From Siphonodentalium dalli (lineage: Eukaryota; Mollusca; Scaphopoda; Gadilida; Siphonodentaliidae), in assembly GCA_032622095.1 (NCBI GenBank), contig CP136068.1, positions 3,759,314-3,823,313 on the forward strand: a stretch of 64,000 nt of DNA, in the 5' to 3' direction. Positions 19,850-31,044 of the stretch are shown in pieces. Below the pieces are notes generated by a model that had not been told where the DNA came from, did not search any database, and worked only from the letters and a program-made list of their open reading frames with translations. The position numbers and the translations under genes were made by a program. Within the stretch, counting starts at the first letter, position 1. Every line of letters starts with the position of its first letter.

Positions 19850-20780
19850 GTCCTTATATACTACCAAACACATGCAGTGTTCGAAATATAAAACACTTGA
19901 TTCGCGATTTGCCATTTTTCCCCGTTTACGAGTTTCGGTGGAATTTGCCAAAAGCCTCGACCCTCCCCGGGGCGTACGCCACCTATCCGTTGGACAGGTT
20001 ACTTGTATAGTAGAGCGGACATACCTATAGTATATCGGTGAACATATTCATGCATTTGCATGTGGGTTTGAATTTGGGTAATATATATCACCCGTTAACA
20101 ACGTTACACGCTTCCAGGGTTAAACCGTCCACTCTGAAACTTTGAAAAGCGTACTAATCTTGCGTTTAGATACTACTAATCACATCCGCTCGTCGAAAAG
20201 TCTTTATCTCAATATATGATTTTCGGAGTGATTTTCCCCATTTGATTTTCGGTGGAATTTGCCAAATCTGAACCCACCCCGAAACAAACACTCCGTTGAG
20301 CAGGTTGTGTTTACAGTAGAGAGGTCAAATTTTGGAGGCGTACTTACAGTATACCGGCTTACATGCCACTGCATTAAACTCGCTCCTTCAGCCCGTTTGG
20401 ATTTGGGGCTAAAATAGGTTAGTGATAGACTACTTAAGTATACATATTTATGTTAAGTAGCGTTGTCACGAGCAAACCAGTCCATCTGAAAATTAGAAAA
20501 TCGCACTGTAGATGCACGTGAACACTACCCATCAGATGTACTCGTCAAAAAAAAATTATCTCGATGTTTGAATTTCCCCCCTTTGCAATTTTCCTGGAAT
20601 TTTCCCAAAGTCTCAACACACCCCGACTCGCATTCTCCGTTAGGCAGGTTACTTTTAAAGTATACCGGTCAAACTTTTGGGACGTACATACAGTATGTCA
20701 ACGTACCTGCTACGACATTATATTGCTCTTTAATTAGCCAGTTTGGATTTGGCGGGGAAAATAGGTGCAATATGCCCGTA
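19850..20780 (+). repeat. Three degenerate units of an about 310-bp repeat
   Basis: Landmarks recurring about every 310 bp are GGTGGAATTTGCCAAA, CCGTTGGACAGGTTACTT-like words and a GGATTTGG...AAAATAGGT end. An inverted copy is at 43535-43920. No coding capacity is seen; open frames at 19845-20030 and 20568-20924 follow repeat structure. Confidence 0.65.
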
Positions 20781-20924
20781 CCCCGTAACGCGGAAGGTCC
20801 TAGGAAAAACATTTTAAGCGGTATATTCGGTCCGGATCACTCGTCCAATTCGGGATATGCAATACAAAATTTAGAGAGCTGGACTTATAAAAAAAAACCT
20901 TGGTTTAGTCATACTGGTGTATAG

Positions 20925-21245
20925 TGTTTGCCAACTATGGGCGGTGACTCCTCGGGGAAAGCGCGGACACAAGTTTTGATGCCCGTGGGCAGTAGGGCAT
21001 ATCGAGGTGTGCATACGGTCCAATTTTCGATGCTCTGTTCCTTATAATTTCCGAGATAATAAAATGACATTTTTTCATATAAAGGGAGATAACTCCGCGG
21101 GATAAACGCGGACAATATTCGTTGTATGCCGATAGATTATAACTCATTGACCCCAACATAGTGAACATACGTACAAACTTTCAGTTCGATACTCCCCATA
21201 CTTTCAGTTATTAAGGCGTTGCAAAAGTGTGGAGTATAATAACAA
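20925..21245 (+). repeat. Dispersed repeat, copy 1 (second copy at 58645)
   Basis: GTTTGCCAACTATGGGCGGT starts both copies. TAATTTCCGAGATAATAAAA and GCGTTGCAAAAGTGT-like words follow in the same order. The pair is close enough to suggest a recent dispersed element. Confidence 0.75.
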
Positions 21246-21707
21246 ATAATAATGAAAAATAATCGTAAAAGAGCCATAACTCCGTCTAGAAACCTTGGAC
21301 CGGTATGCGAATACCTTTATTTTTAGTAGACCTTAGATGCCTACAATCGCTAGAGATTTCGCGTTCCTATTGCAATTAGTTTCTGAGTATTTCAAAATAA
21401 ACGGAAAAATTTGTTAAAGCCAAAGTCGACACTGACTGGCGAAATATTGCAGACAAAACCAAATAAAAATAAAACGCACACTGACGGTGACACCAATCTT
21501 CGAGCTTGAATTGAAATAAAAAAAAATTAATTTACCACAAGTTGTGCCATGGTTATTTCACAAATGACCGCAAAAAAATGCTATTTCAAATATAATTTAA
21601 TGTTTCGCTTGCTGAATTACATGACAGATACATGTATGAATCAAGTATTATTTAAAAACATGCAAAATAGCATGACGATTGTACACTACAGTACAGTATA
21701 ACACTAC
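21246..21707. other. No gene seen
   Basis: AT-rich sequence with no recognisable features. Confidence 0.35.
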
Positions 21708-22040
21708 CGTAACAGAATGAGACTGAGAGCAAGAAGTGATGGAGTCGCACCGAAATGTAGCAGCACCATAATTCCAAGCCGGTCACCCATCCAAGGACTA
21801 ACCGAGCTTGACGTTACGTAACCTCGGTGATCAGACAAAGCATCTAATGGCTGAGACCTGGAGGTTGTATCATGACAGTCCTCTAATGGCCAGACGAGCC
21901 CCCAGTGTAACAGGACGAGAGAGTGAGAAGTGCGTAAGTTGCACCGAACATTGGCATCACCCGGAAACCCAACCCAGTCAACCATCCAAAGACTAACCGA
22001 GCTTGACGTTGCGTCTAACGACCGTGTCCAAGACATCTAG
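21708..22040 (-). repeat. 5S-rRNA-derived SINE-like repeat, two tandem copies
   Basis: On the minus strand the first copy reads ...GATCACCGAGG... GGTTAGTCCTTGGATGGGTGACCGGC...GGTGCTG. This closely follows the 3' two-thirds of eukaryotic 5S rRNA, including the internal promoter region (21759-21840). A second, more decayed copy is at 21955-22035. Each is followed on the minus strand by a similar non-5S body (TTCGGTGC...CACTTCT). The extra body, and the loss of the first third of 5S, point to a 5S-derived SINE (SINE3-like) and not a 5S gene. The open frame at 21704-22036 is an artefact of this repeat. Confidence 0.65.
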
Positions 22041-22367
22041 ACCTCTCGGGTCATCTGCCTTCTATATTTACAACCATATTATTCCTTTTCATGAAAATAA
22101 ATTAAATTTAAAGCAAGTCGAAGACGTTAAATAAGTTATGTTTAAAAATATTATGCAATAATGCATGAAATTGATTAGTTTACGTTCAGACGACCACGAT
22201 ACAATCGTAAGCGGAAAGATTTCCGTCGCAGGAAGTAACCGGTAGCTCGATTGCGCATGCTAACATCAAAATCGTTGGTCATAAATTGATATCAAGCGCT
22301 GTTTGATTTTAGATGCGAAATGTGGATATCCTTGGGTACCTCCACTTGCGATGTAATCGCAGCCGTA

Positions 22368-23343
22368 TAGGCCTGTAACGATTCATCGTGATTTCGATTC
22401 ATCATTCATGATTCTATACGCGATTCATTTGTCTGTAATTTCGATACACTACGATACAGTTCCGCTTCCGTATTTATATGCAGTTACCATCCGAAGTAAA
22501 TCGGGACCCCTCGTTCGTTTCCGTAAGCTGTGAATGCTTACGAAGTTTTATTGAAAGTAAATCTCTAAATTTCGTTTGTTTCCGTGAGCTCGCACTTTGA
22601 CCTTTGACACAAACGTTGGCGGAAGTGATATGACTGACCTCCGTGGCCTAGCCTAAGACTGTAAGCCATGCTCTGATTGGTTTAATTTGATGAACTGCTG
22701 TGATTTCAATCAATCAAATACTAGTATATTGGATATAGCGTCTGCGCAAAACAACAACACGTGGGCCGTGGAAAGATGTCTGCTCAAGAAAGCTTAAAAC
22801 TTGTCAATCCGACAGTGGCCTACAGGTAGAAAATCTGGCAGTATTTCGGTTTTGGGACGTAACCCTTTGAGGATGGAAAGCCATGCATTAAGACAGACAT
22901 AACTAAAATGATCTGCAAATTATGTTCGACGGCAACCTCTTACAAGACTGATGTTACGACCAACATGTCACACCATTTGAAACGACATCATTCTCAGCCA
23001 GCTGTTGTGATTATATGATATATAAACAGATGAGTGAGAAACATTTCAACTCTTTTACCGTCTTCAGTATCAATATGTCATGTTGTACTGGTATTTCCGG
23101 ATGTGTACGAGCATACTACATTACTACATACTACAATACACATATAACTAAACAATTATGAAAGTCCACAGTAATATTAGAAAAACTATCATTAAAACTC
23201 AACCTGAGAGTTGTGCAAATTTGGAGTGTTGAATAGCTATTTACTCGTGGGATAAAATTTTGCCTATCACGATACGTATCGTATCGTTGACCCCGTGTCG
23301 CGATACATATTGTATCGTGACCAAGCATATCGTTACAGACCGA
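22368..23343. mobile_element. hAT-like relic nested in outer element
   Basis: The ends TAGGCCTGTAACGAT and ATCGTTACAGACCGA match at 13 of 15 positions when one is inverted. Subterminal ATCGTGAT and GATACGTATCG words are typical of hAT ends. The flanking octamers CAGCCGTA and CATCCGTG agree at 6 of 8 positions, consistent with a worn 8-bp duplication. A BED zinc-finger fragment lies inside. Confidence 0.6.
22776..23018 (+). pseudogene. BED zinc finger fragment of hAT transposase
   Basis: From ATG 22776 an 81-codon frame carries two internal stops (TAG after codon 17, TAA about 12 codons later). Between and after them it reads IWQYFGFG, then ICKLCSTA, and finally TTNMSHHLKRHHSQ. Aromatic W-x-x-F, C-x2-C and H-x4-H in this order form a BED-type zinc finger, the DNA-binding N-terminal module of hAT transposases and ZBED proteins. 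The catalytic dimerisation part is absent. Its location inside hAT-like ends supports a transposon relic over a host ZBED gene. Confidence 0.7.
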
Positions 23344-23497
23344 CATCCGTGTGTACGTAAAAATCGTAGCTGGCAATGGTCGTAGGGTAGTCAATCACAT
23401 TCTTTAGAACAACATATGCTATCATAATGTACGATGAGATTGCAATCGTCTGAACAAACTATTCCTCCACTTACGATTGTATCGTGGTCGTCTGAAC

Positions 23498-24015
23498 ATA
23501 CACTAAGTTGTTCCCACAGTATGTTATAATTGTGATAGTTACTAGTACAGTATGCATGCATGCACAGTGTTCGCCTGCCCCTGGCGTATTGAAATATTCA
23601 CCAACCAATCATCAGAAATTAGGAAATGATGGAATCGAGATAAAAAAAAGATGCATGCAAATTTCAATGACGTGCCTAAAAACCAGGTAGAAAATGTAAT
23701 GTTGCGAAAAATACATAATAATGCAATACTTCAGTATGGACAGTATGTCGTGATATAATATTAGTATACGAACATTTGCAAAACTAACTGTCAAGACTCA
23801 AGCAAGGTTTCGGTCAACAATGTGTGGCTATATAAATCACTGAACACTCACCTGACGCAAACATTCTATTATTGGCTGACCTCGGGTTAAGTCAGAACGA
23901 ATCGTGTTATGCTCCAGGTTATCTGCTGTGATGACTTGCTTTCACACGCCCAAGTTGTACCCACTAACCAAGTTGTCCCTACCATCTAGGAAGCCCAGGT
24001 TAGCCCTGGCTGATG
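23498..24015. other. No gene seen; inverted dispersed repeat at 23882-23990
   Basis: 23882-23990 is the reverse complement of about 29318-29418. Landmarks are ACGAATCGTGTTATGCTCCA and CAAGTTGTACCCA. Nothing else is recognised. Confidence 0.5.
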
Positions 24016-24017
24016 TA

Positions 24018-24401
24018 CCCTGCTGGACAAAACAAGTGTCCATTGGCACCGCGGTGTATTTGCCGTTCGACCGCGGTGTCAGAGTTTGTAACTGCAGTTG
24101 AGCACCGCGGCTGAGCGGCAAGTACACCGCGGCCAAATGTCAAGTACACATGTACACCATGGCCGAAAAGCAACTACAACGGGGCCGCATGGCATGTACA
24201 CCGTGGTTAGATTTCTGGTTTGTATTGTCTTTTTTCAGTTTAATGAATGTACACAGCGGTAACTACACCTTGGCCGAATGGCAAATACACCGCGGCCCAA
24301 CTGTAGTTAGCCGGTGGAGCCACGATGTAGTTGCATTTCGGCCGCGGTGGCAATGATAACCGCACAGTGGTTAAGTGGGACACTTGTTTTACCCAGCAGG
24401 G
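24018..24401. mobile_element. CCGCGG-rich MITE, copy 1
   Basis: Terminal inverted repeats of 24 bp (22 matching) start CCCTGCTGGACAAAACAAGT and are flanked by TA. The interior repeats CCGCGG, with GGCCGAA and GGCAAGTACACC-like words. TA flanks suggest a Tc1/mariner-related MITE. A second copy is at 27216-27578 in the same orientation. Confidence 0.75.
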
Positions 24402-24537
24402 TAAAAAGCTTGGTGAGAAAGCTTATGGTACATAAACCCGAGGCATCTGGGAGACTAGTGCTGTATGGTATTTTCGTTAATCATCAACACCAAGATACCA
24501 TATGCAAACAAACGCTGCCTTACACCGCCCACATTAT

Positions 24538-26545
24538 TAGGTCAACTTTACTTTGTAAAGTTTGAGCTATTGCCATGGCTTTGTCGTCTGTGTGTACATG
24601 TATGCGTGTGTGCGTAATTCGTCAACAATACAGGCTACAGGTCGTACCTTTGGTCAGATCATTATGAAATTTCACATAGCCGTTGACATCAACATTTAGA
24701 CCGGAACGATTCATTTGGGGAAAAAACATGGCCACCAGCGGCCATCTTGGATTTCAATATTCAATCCATTAGAACGGTCTACAGGTCGTACTGTTCGTCT
24801 GATCATCGTGAAATTTGTCATGGATGTTAATATTGACATGTAGATGGGAACGAGTAATTTTGGGGTCATTCGACCAAAAAACATGGCCGTCGACAGCCAT
24901 CTTGGATTTTACTCTTTGCATGACTAAATTCTTTGGCACGCCCTACAGGTTGTACCTTTGGTCGGATCATCATGAAATTTGTCATGGATGTTAATATTTA
25001 CATTTAGATGGGAAACGAGTACTTTTGGGGTCATTCGGCCAAAAAACATGGCCGCTGGCAGCTATCTCAGCTGGCTATCTTGGATTTTACTCTTTGCGTG
25101 ACTAAATCGTTTGGCACGGGCTACAGGTCGTACCTTTGGTCGGATCATCATAAAATTTGTCACGAATGTCAACAATGACATGTAGAGTCATTTTGGGTTC
25201 ATTTCGTCAAAAAACATGGCCGCCAGCAGCCATCTTGGATTTTACCCTTTGGATGACTAAATCCTTTACCACGGGCTACAGATCGTAGCTTTAGTCTGAT
25301 CATCATGAAATTTGTCATGGCTGTTTAAATTGGAGTGTAGATGGGAACGAGTCATTTTGGGGTCATTCGGACAAAAAAACATGGCTGCCCGCGGCCATCT
25401 TAGATTTCAAATTCAATCCATTTGCACGGGCTACTGTTCGTCTGGTCATCATTAAATTTGTCATGTGTGTTAATATTGACATGTTGGTGGGAACGAGTAA
25501 TTTTGGGGTCGTTCGGCCAAAAAACATGGCCGCTGGCAGCCATCTTGGATTTTGTCATGTATTGATCTGGGCTTCCGTACTTTTGTACTGAGTTTGTGAC
25601 GTCATCGAGCTGGTTGTATTTAAGGAGCTGTATTGAATAAATCGATCTCTTTCGCTATAAACTGTGTCGCTGTTAACATGTCCGACAATCACACCAGGGA
25701 CCCAATATGTAACAGATTTTACTCTTTGCATGACTAAATCATTTCACACAGGCCACAAGTCGAACCTTTGGTCAGATCATCATGAAATTTGTCATGGTTG
25801 TTAAATATGACATGTAGATGGAAACGAGTCATTGTCCAGTCATTCGAACAAAAAACATGGCCGCCAGCAGCCATCTTGGATTTTACACTTTGCATGACTA
25901 AATCCTTTGGCACGTGCTACAGAACGCACCTTTTGTCAGATCATTGTGAAATTTGTCATGGGTGTTGACATTGACATGTAGATGAGATCGAGTAATTTTT
26001 AGGTTATTCGGCCAAAATCATGGCCGCCAGCAGCCATCTTGGAATTTACTCTTTGCATGACTAAATCCTTTGGCATGGGCTACATGTCGTACCTTTAATC
26101 GGATCATCATGAAATTTGTCATGGCTGTTGACATTTGCATGTAGATAACAAGTCATTTTAGGTTCATTTGGTCTTAACATGTGTCCACTGGCAGCCATCT
26201 TGGATTTTACTCTTTGCATGACTAAATCCTTTGGCACACCCTACAGTCCAATTCCCTCATCAGATCATCTCCAGACTTCTTATTAATCTTGATATTGATC
26301 TTATTAGATGGAAGCTATCAAATGTTTTTAAATTTTATTTGAAAACGTAGCCACCTGGATTTTACATCTGTAACCATCTTGGATTTAACTTTTTTATATA
26401 CCGGTATACATGTATATGTATCTCTTCATGTTGATAATCTTGTATTACTTAGACATTTCAACTTTCCGCACCCCTAATCGCTCCACATTAAATTATTCCC
26501 TTTCCAAGTTGAGGTACAGTGTCATTGACACTTTCATTATTTGAA
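24538..26545 (+). repeat. Tandem array of about 160-bp ATGGCCGCC monomers
   Basis: The array begins TTAGGTCAACTTTACTTTG with an ACTTTAC/GTAAAGT hairpin and ends with a GTGTCATTGACAC hairpin, as does the copy inside the hAT-like element. In between are about ten monomers with CTTTGCATGACTAAATC, GATCATCATGAAATTTGTCA and ATGGCCGCCAGCAGCCAT. Defined ends with hairpins around tandem monomers fit a non-autonomous Helitron-like (HINE-type) element, but I see no CTRR end, so this is inference. It is interrupted by a solo LTR. Confidence 0.7.
25553..25714. mobile_element. Solo LTR, 162 bp
   Basis: The segment starts TGTCATGTATTG and ends ATGTAACA. It is flanked by the 5-bp duplication GATTT (25548-25552, 25715-25719) and interrupts one monomer exactly. 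Inside are GTATTTAAGG (TATA-like) and GAATAAATC (polyadenylation signal-like). These are LTR hallmarks without internal sequence. Orientation is probably +. It is not the LTR family at 12548. Confidence 0.8.
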
Positions 26546-27213
26546 GTACTTGACTTAATTATTTTAAGTGATTATTAAGGAAATGATAACTTGTAACTGC
26601 AAACTTGATACTAGTAATAGTATTAACTATTTTTGCGCATACACATATATATACTTAGAAATATTTTACTTGAGTTAATAAAACTGAATTGAAATGTATA
26701 TATAACTAAAACAACATGATAAGGAGAATTGCAGATGTGATGCTATTTTCTGCCAACAAATTAGGCCTACAATAGTACATGTATGGTACACTGAAATTTC
26801 CCGAGGCAGTATAATAATAAAATCTGGACTGACTGGTTGCTATTCATGTTGACATAGGCAGCCCGATTTGATATCGGATTCCGATTTTTTGCGGTAAATT
26901 GCCAATTTGTAGAGCCCTAATTGCACTCGAGATGTGTACTAATAATTTCCCCAGAAAAATGTATTCAAACAGACAAAGATGGATAACTCTAAAATCAAGT
27001 GTATTAATAATGCAATTTTGACTGAGACCATCCTTTTGAGGCCAGAACATATATAAATAACAAAACTTCAAAAATTGATATCTGATTACTCTGAGCGTTG
27101 ATAGGTTGGTTCCTCGACTCGAATGATCGAATCAATTATTTTTATCCCCGAAGCCAAAGAAATAGTAATTGATGAGGGCCTGATCGGATTGAGTACCTTT
27201 AATTAAATGTCCA
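26546..27213. other. No gene seen
   Basis: AT-rich. AAGATGGATAACTCTAAAA near 26974 recurs near 55850, and ATCGGATTGAGTACCTTTAA near 27183 recurs near 2284, so worn dispersed repeats are present. Confidence 0.4.
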
Positions 27214-27215
27214 TA

Positions 27216-27578
27216 CCCCGTTGGACAAAACAAGTGTCCATTGGCACCGCTGTGCCGTTCGGCCGCGGTGTCAGAGTTTGTAACTGTAGTTTAGCACCGC
27301 GGCCGAACGGCAAGTTCACTGTGGCCCAACAGCAAGTCCCCTGCGGCCGAAAGGCAACTACACTATGTGCACCATGGTTAGAGTTCCGGTTTGTATCGTC
27401 TTTTTTCAGTTTAATGAACGTACAGTGTACACCGCGGCAACTACACCATGGCCGAACGGCAAGTACACCGCGGCCCAACTGTAGTTAGCCGATGGAGCTG
27501 CGGTGTAGTTGCATTTCAGCCGCGGTGGCAACGCTAACTGCACAGCGGTTAGGTGGACACTTGTTTTGTCAAGCAGGG
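27216..27578. mobile_element. CCGCGG-rich MITE, copy 2
   Basis: Same family and orientation as 24018-24401, with the right end GGACACTTGTTTTGTCAAGC. TA flanks are at 27214-27215 and 27579-27580. Confidence 0.75.
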
Positions 27579-28239
27579 TATGTATGCCATATACTAGAAT
27601 ATGTACATGCATAAAGTTATAAGCTCATCATTTTGATATCAGAATCATATAGAAATCTTTACTTTGTGCTCTTTTCAATTTTCATAGCCTCAAAATTAAT
27701 GATTGTGCGGACCCAATTAAGCACTGTGCGTGGGGGAAATTTCCCACAAAAATAATAAAGGTGCATGCATGTTTATTTGGAGCCCAACAGTATGGGTTAT
27801 GTCGTCAAAACACTACCGGTATATAACACCAGGTGCCTCGGTTGGGGTCATTTAATGTTCAGGACGTCAGGGTTAAGTGAAGGGTAGGCCTACATATGTT
27901 TTAAAAATGTGCTAATGGGTACACAGGGTTTGCTATCGGTGGCGCGCAGTTACTTCAACTGTGTTCCAGAATGTATGGGGGCAATTGGCAATTTGTTTTC
28001 AGTTCATTTTCATTGTAAATGTGAACAGTTTCGGCAATGTGCTACGGCAACCCTTTGTCTTGGCCCAGTTTGCTTCAGCATGTCTGATTACCGTAGCAAA
28101 TTATGAGAACCTGTACTGAAATTGTGACAGAAAGTCATTTGGAATGAGAATTCAAAACTTGTGGGTAAAATATGCACCGGCTCCTAGCACAAAATTTAGC
28201 CAAACTTTTGTTTTCAATTTTCTGGTAAAAATACCTTTA
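27579..28239. other. No gene seen
   Basis: An open frame at 27909-28106 has no recognisable similarity and no gene context. I see nothing else. Confidence 0.35.
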
Positions 28240-28800
28240 CATGGCTGCTAACAGCAACAGGCAACATCTCTCATCCGATCGTCACCAAACATAATATGGA
28301 TTCACCATAGTGACATCTAAATGAGAGATTACCCCATCGAAATTCTGGAAAAAAAACATGGCTGCCAACGGCCATCTTATTTTTACTCTTTCTTTGACTA
28401 AATCCTTTAGCACACCCTACATGTAACATCTCTCGTCTGATCGTCACCAAACTTCATATGGATCTTTGGGGTCACACCTTGATGGCAGCTATTCCATTTT
28501 TTCCGAATTACCAGCAGCCATACCGGATTTCAAATTTGAATCAATCGGCACACCATGAAGCTCACAATTATTGGTGAAATGTTTTGAAAATTTAAGAGTA
28601 CATTACTACATGTATGTTTGGGATCACCTCTAGATGGGAACGATTGAATTTGAACAATTTTCGATGAAATACATGGCCACTAGCAGGTATCTTGTATTTT
28701 ACTCTTTGCATCACTAAATTCTGTGGCACACCCTACAGGCCACAACCCTTCATCGAACTTAATATGGATCCTCGAGGTGACCTCTAGATAGGAATTACCA
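28240..28800 (+). repeat. Degenerate ATGGCCGCC-family monomers
   Basis: Three to four decayed monomers carry ATGGCTGCCAACGGCCATCT, TTTACTCTTT and CACCAAACTTCATATGGATC words. Neither defined end of the family is visible. Confidence 0.6.
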
Positions 28801-29603
28801 TTTTAGTTTTCATTGTTGGCATACAAACATCCCCGTGGTTGTGGGGTTCCACCCAGAGGTACAATGTACCACTATAATCAAAGTAATTGACTTGAAAAAC
28901 AGGGTGATACCCCGGTGAAGACCATTGTATTGCTTGTAGTATACGGTATCCACAGCGGTATCAAGATGGCCACTGCAGTGGAGTTACGGTACCGTTTGGT
29001 CAGGGACGTGGCCAGAGGTTCTCCATTGTTGGGAGGGGGCGGTGGATGTCCACTTCGGGAAATTTCAACACTGCACCCCCTCCCCCTTGAATCTGACCAA
29101 AAACACAATTTTGCATAATTCCATTCGCACCTTGCACCGCCCCCTTGCCCTCAATGCTCATGCCTAATAACCTAGATATATTCATAAACCATGGTTCTAT
29201 ATACCGGTACCCGGTATCTGAACCTGAAAATTCCATAAATACACAGAACGACATGATGTGTAAATGGGTTTGTCGATATGAGGGGGGATGGGTTCACATC
29301 AGAAGATTGTTTGCAAGATTGTCGGGATAACTTGGTTACTGGGTACAACTTGGGCATGTGAAAGCGAGTCATCACAGCAGAAAACCTGGAACATAACACG
29401 ATTCGTTCTGTGTCCAGTAAATATTTAGTAACACATGTTTCCTATAAGAGATCTGAATACCAACTAACTTAATGTTACCAGTCAATGTGATTATGTCCCA
29501 AACCATGTGAACTCGGGATTAGATGCATGACCAAGTTTGTGCCACACTCAGGAAGATTATAATCCCCACTCTATGCAAAATCAGGTCATACGTGTGTATT
29601 ATA
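28801..29603. other. No gene seen
   Basis: Contains 29318-29418, the inverted partner of 23882-23990. Several short frames (28878-29254) lack recognisable domains. Confidence 0.4.
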
Positions 29604-30179
29604 CCAGCGCCGAAGCCGACCCACCCAAACTCAGTTGCGGTAGTTTATGACAAAAAAATTTGCTTTAGTATACCGTTATCTGGGATAAATCGCAACCATC
29701 TTTCATACGGTACTTTGCGATAATTACTTTGCGATATTATCTTTGACTGATAAATCACAAACAAATTTGCGACACTTACCTTTGCCATTGCAAAGGTATG
29801 TTAATTTGTTTGCAAAGTATTTAACAGTTTTTATCGCAAAGATGATTGCTATTCTGTTCTATAAAATTGCGAAAATGTTTGCGATTTATCGCAAATATGT
29901 TTGCGAAGTATTTTACGATCTATCGTAAAGATGTTTGCAATTTATCGCAAAGTTTTGCGATTTATCAACATGTATTTTTAAATATATATTTGGAAAGTGA
30001 CAGGAGGGTTTTCAAAACTTGAACCCAAATTTGTTTGTGATTTATCATCAGTCAAAGATATCGCAAAGTAATTATCGCAAAGTATGAAAGATGGTTGCGA
30101 TTTATCCCAGATATACTAAAGCAATTTTTTTGTCAGAAACTGCCGCAACTGAGTTTGGGTGGGTCGGCTTCGGTGCTGG
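29604..30179. mobile_element. TA-flanked MITE with long inverted repeats
   Basis: The left arm begins CCAGCGCCGAAGCCGACCCA and the right arm is its complement with one change. TA lies at 29602-29603 and 30180-30181. The arms match over about 150 bp. The interior repeats GCGATTTATCGCAAA-like short palindromes many times. Confidence 0.8.
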
Positions 30180-30181
30180 TA

Positions 30182-30544
30182 TTCCAGTCCCTATGTTGTT
30201 AGTTTGATTTAAAATTTGGGAAAGTCGAAAAATTAAAAAAAACAAAAAAAACAGCGGTGTTTGAACAGGATGTCAATAAATTAGCTGACAGTGACACTCG
30301 AAAATCTTGGCGCAAATGCTGAGCTGCTTTTTGGTCCATAGTAGTTAGTACCGTGTATAATATTGTTACTTCATTTTCAGGATTTCCAAATTAAACCAAT
30401 GGAACTTTGGGAGCCCTTTGTTTGGTTTGAGTTTCTGGGTCAATAACAATGGCTGCATAATTAAGAAGACACACGTCTATGTATTTCATGTTTAAATAGT
30501 AGTTGTATCAGTGTATACTATATGTATATTGTTGTTTATTATTG
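30182..30544. other. No gene seen
   Basis: AT-rich with A-runs; no recognisable feature. Confidence 0.35.
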
Positions 30545-30843
30545 GGTGGGGTGGCGTCTGGGTTTGTCAGTGGTCCAATGAGCACGGTACCGGTCACCAA
30601 GCTGTAGGACCTGAGCTAGTGACTGACATGGGTTCGATTCCTATGTGGCGACCTCTGTCCAACTTATTGCCTGAGGAAAACTTTCTGATCGGCGGAGTAC
30701 ATATGATATGTGCAGACGGTGCATCGTAACTACATCGTGTAGGTGACTAACCATAGATCACATGGTTTCCATCAACAACAAATGATCTGGCCTCATTGTT
30801 ATATCGCCTTAGTTGTGGAAAGCAACAAAACCCCAAAAAATTT
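30545..30843 (+). repeat. tRNA-derived SINE candidate
   Basis: GGTTCGATTCC at 30632 is a perfect B box, and the surrounding bases form a five-pair T-arm, ATGGG-TTCGATT-CCTAT. A weaker A box, near TGGTCCAATGAG, lies about 50 bp upstream. The segment ends in an A-rich tail (CAACAAAACCCCAAAAAA). The head, unrelated body and A tail are the SINE layout. Confidence 0.55.
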
Positions 30844-31044
30844 ACTCAATGTTGCTACTGCCTTACATTTATTTATTTTATATTTGTGGTTTTACGTGGC
30901 TTCCTAAAATTAAGCGATATCACAGCAAAGGCAGATTAATTGTTGGTAGAGGAAAACATGTGTGCTACACTTAGTTGTGTATAATTCAGTACTTAAATTT
31001 TTTTTAGTGATTTATGCACCATCTGCTCTCATGTAAATCACTGA

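Larger units (their letters stand above)
22184..23497. mobile_element. Outer inverted-repeat element, family unknown
   Basis: A 32-bp terminal inverted repeat with one mismatch begins GTTCAGACGACCACGATACA at the left and ends with its complement at 23466-23497. I cannot identify a target duplication. The inner hAT-like element occupies most of it. Confidence 0.6.

Noticed and set aside
21704-22036. 110-codon minus-strand open frame
   Set aside because: It lies exactly on the 5S-derived repeat and only translates it.
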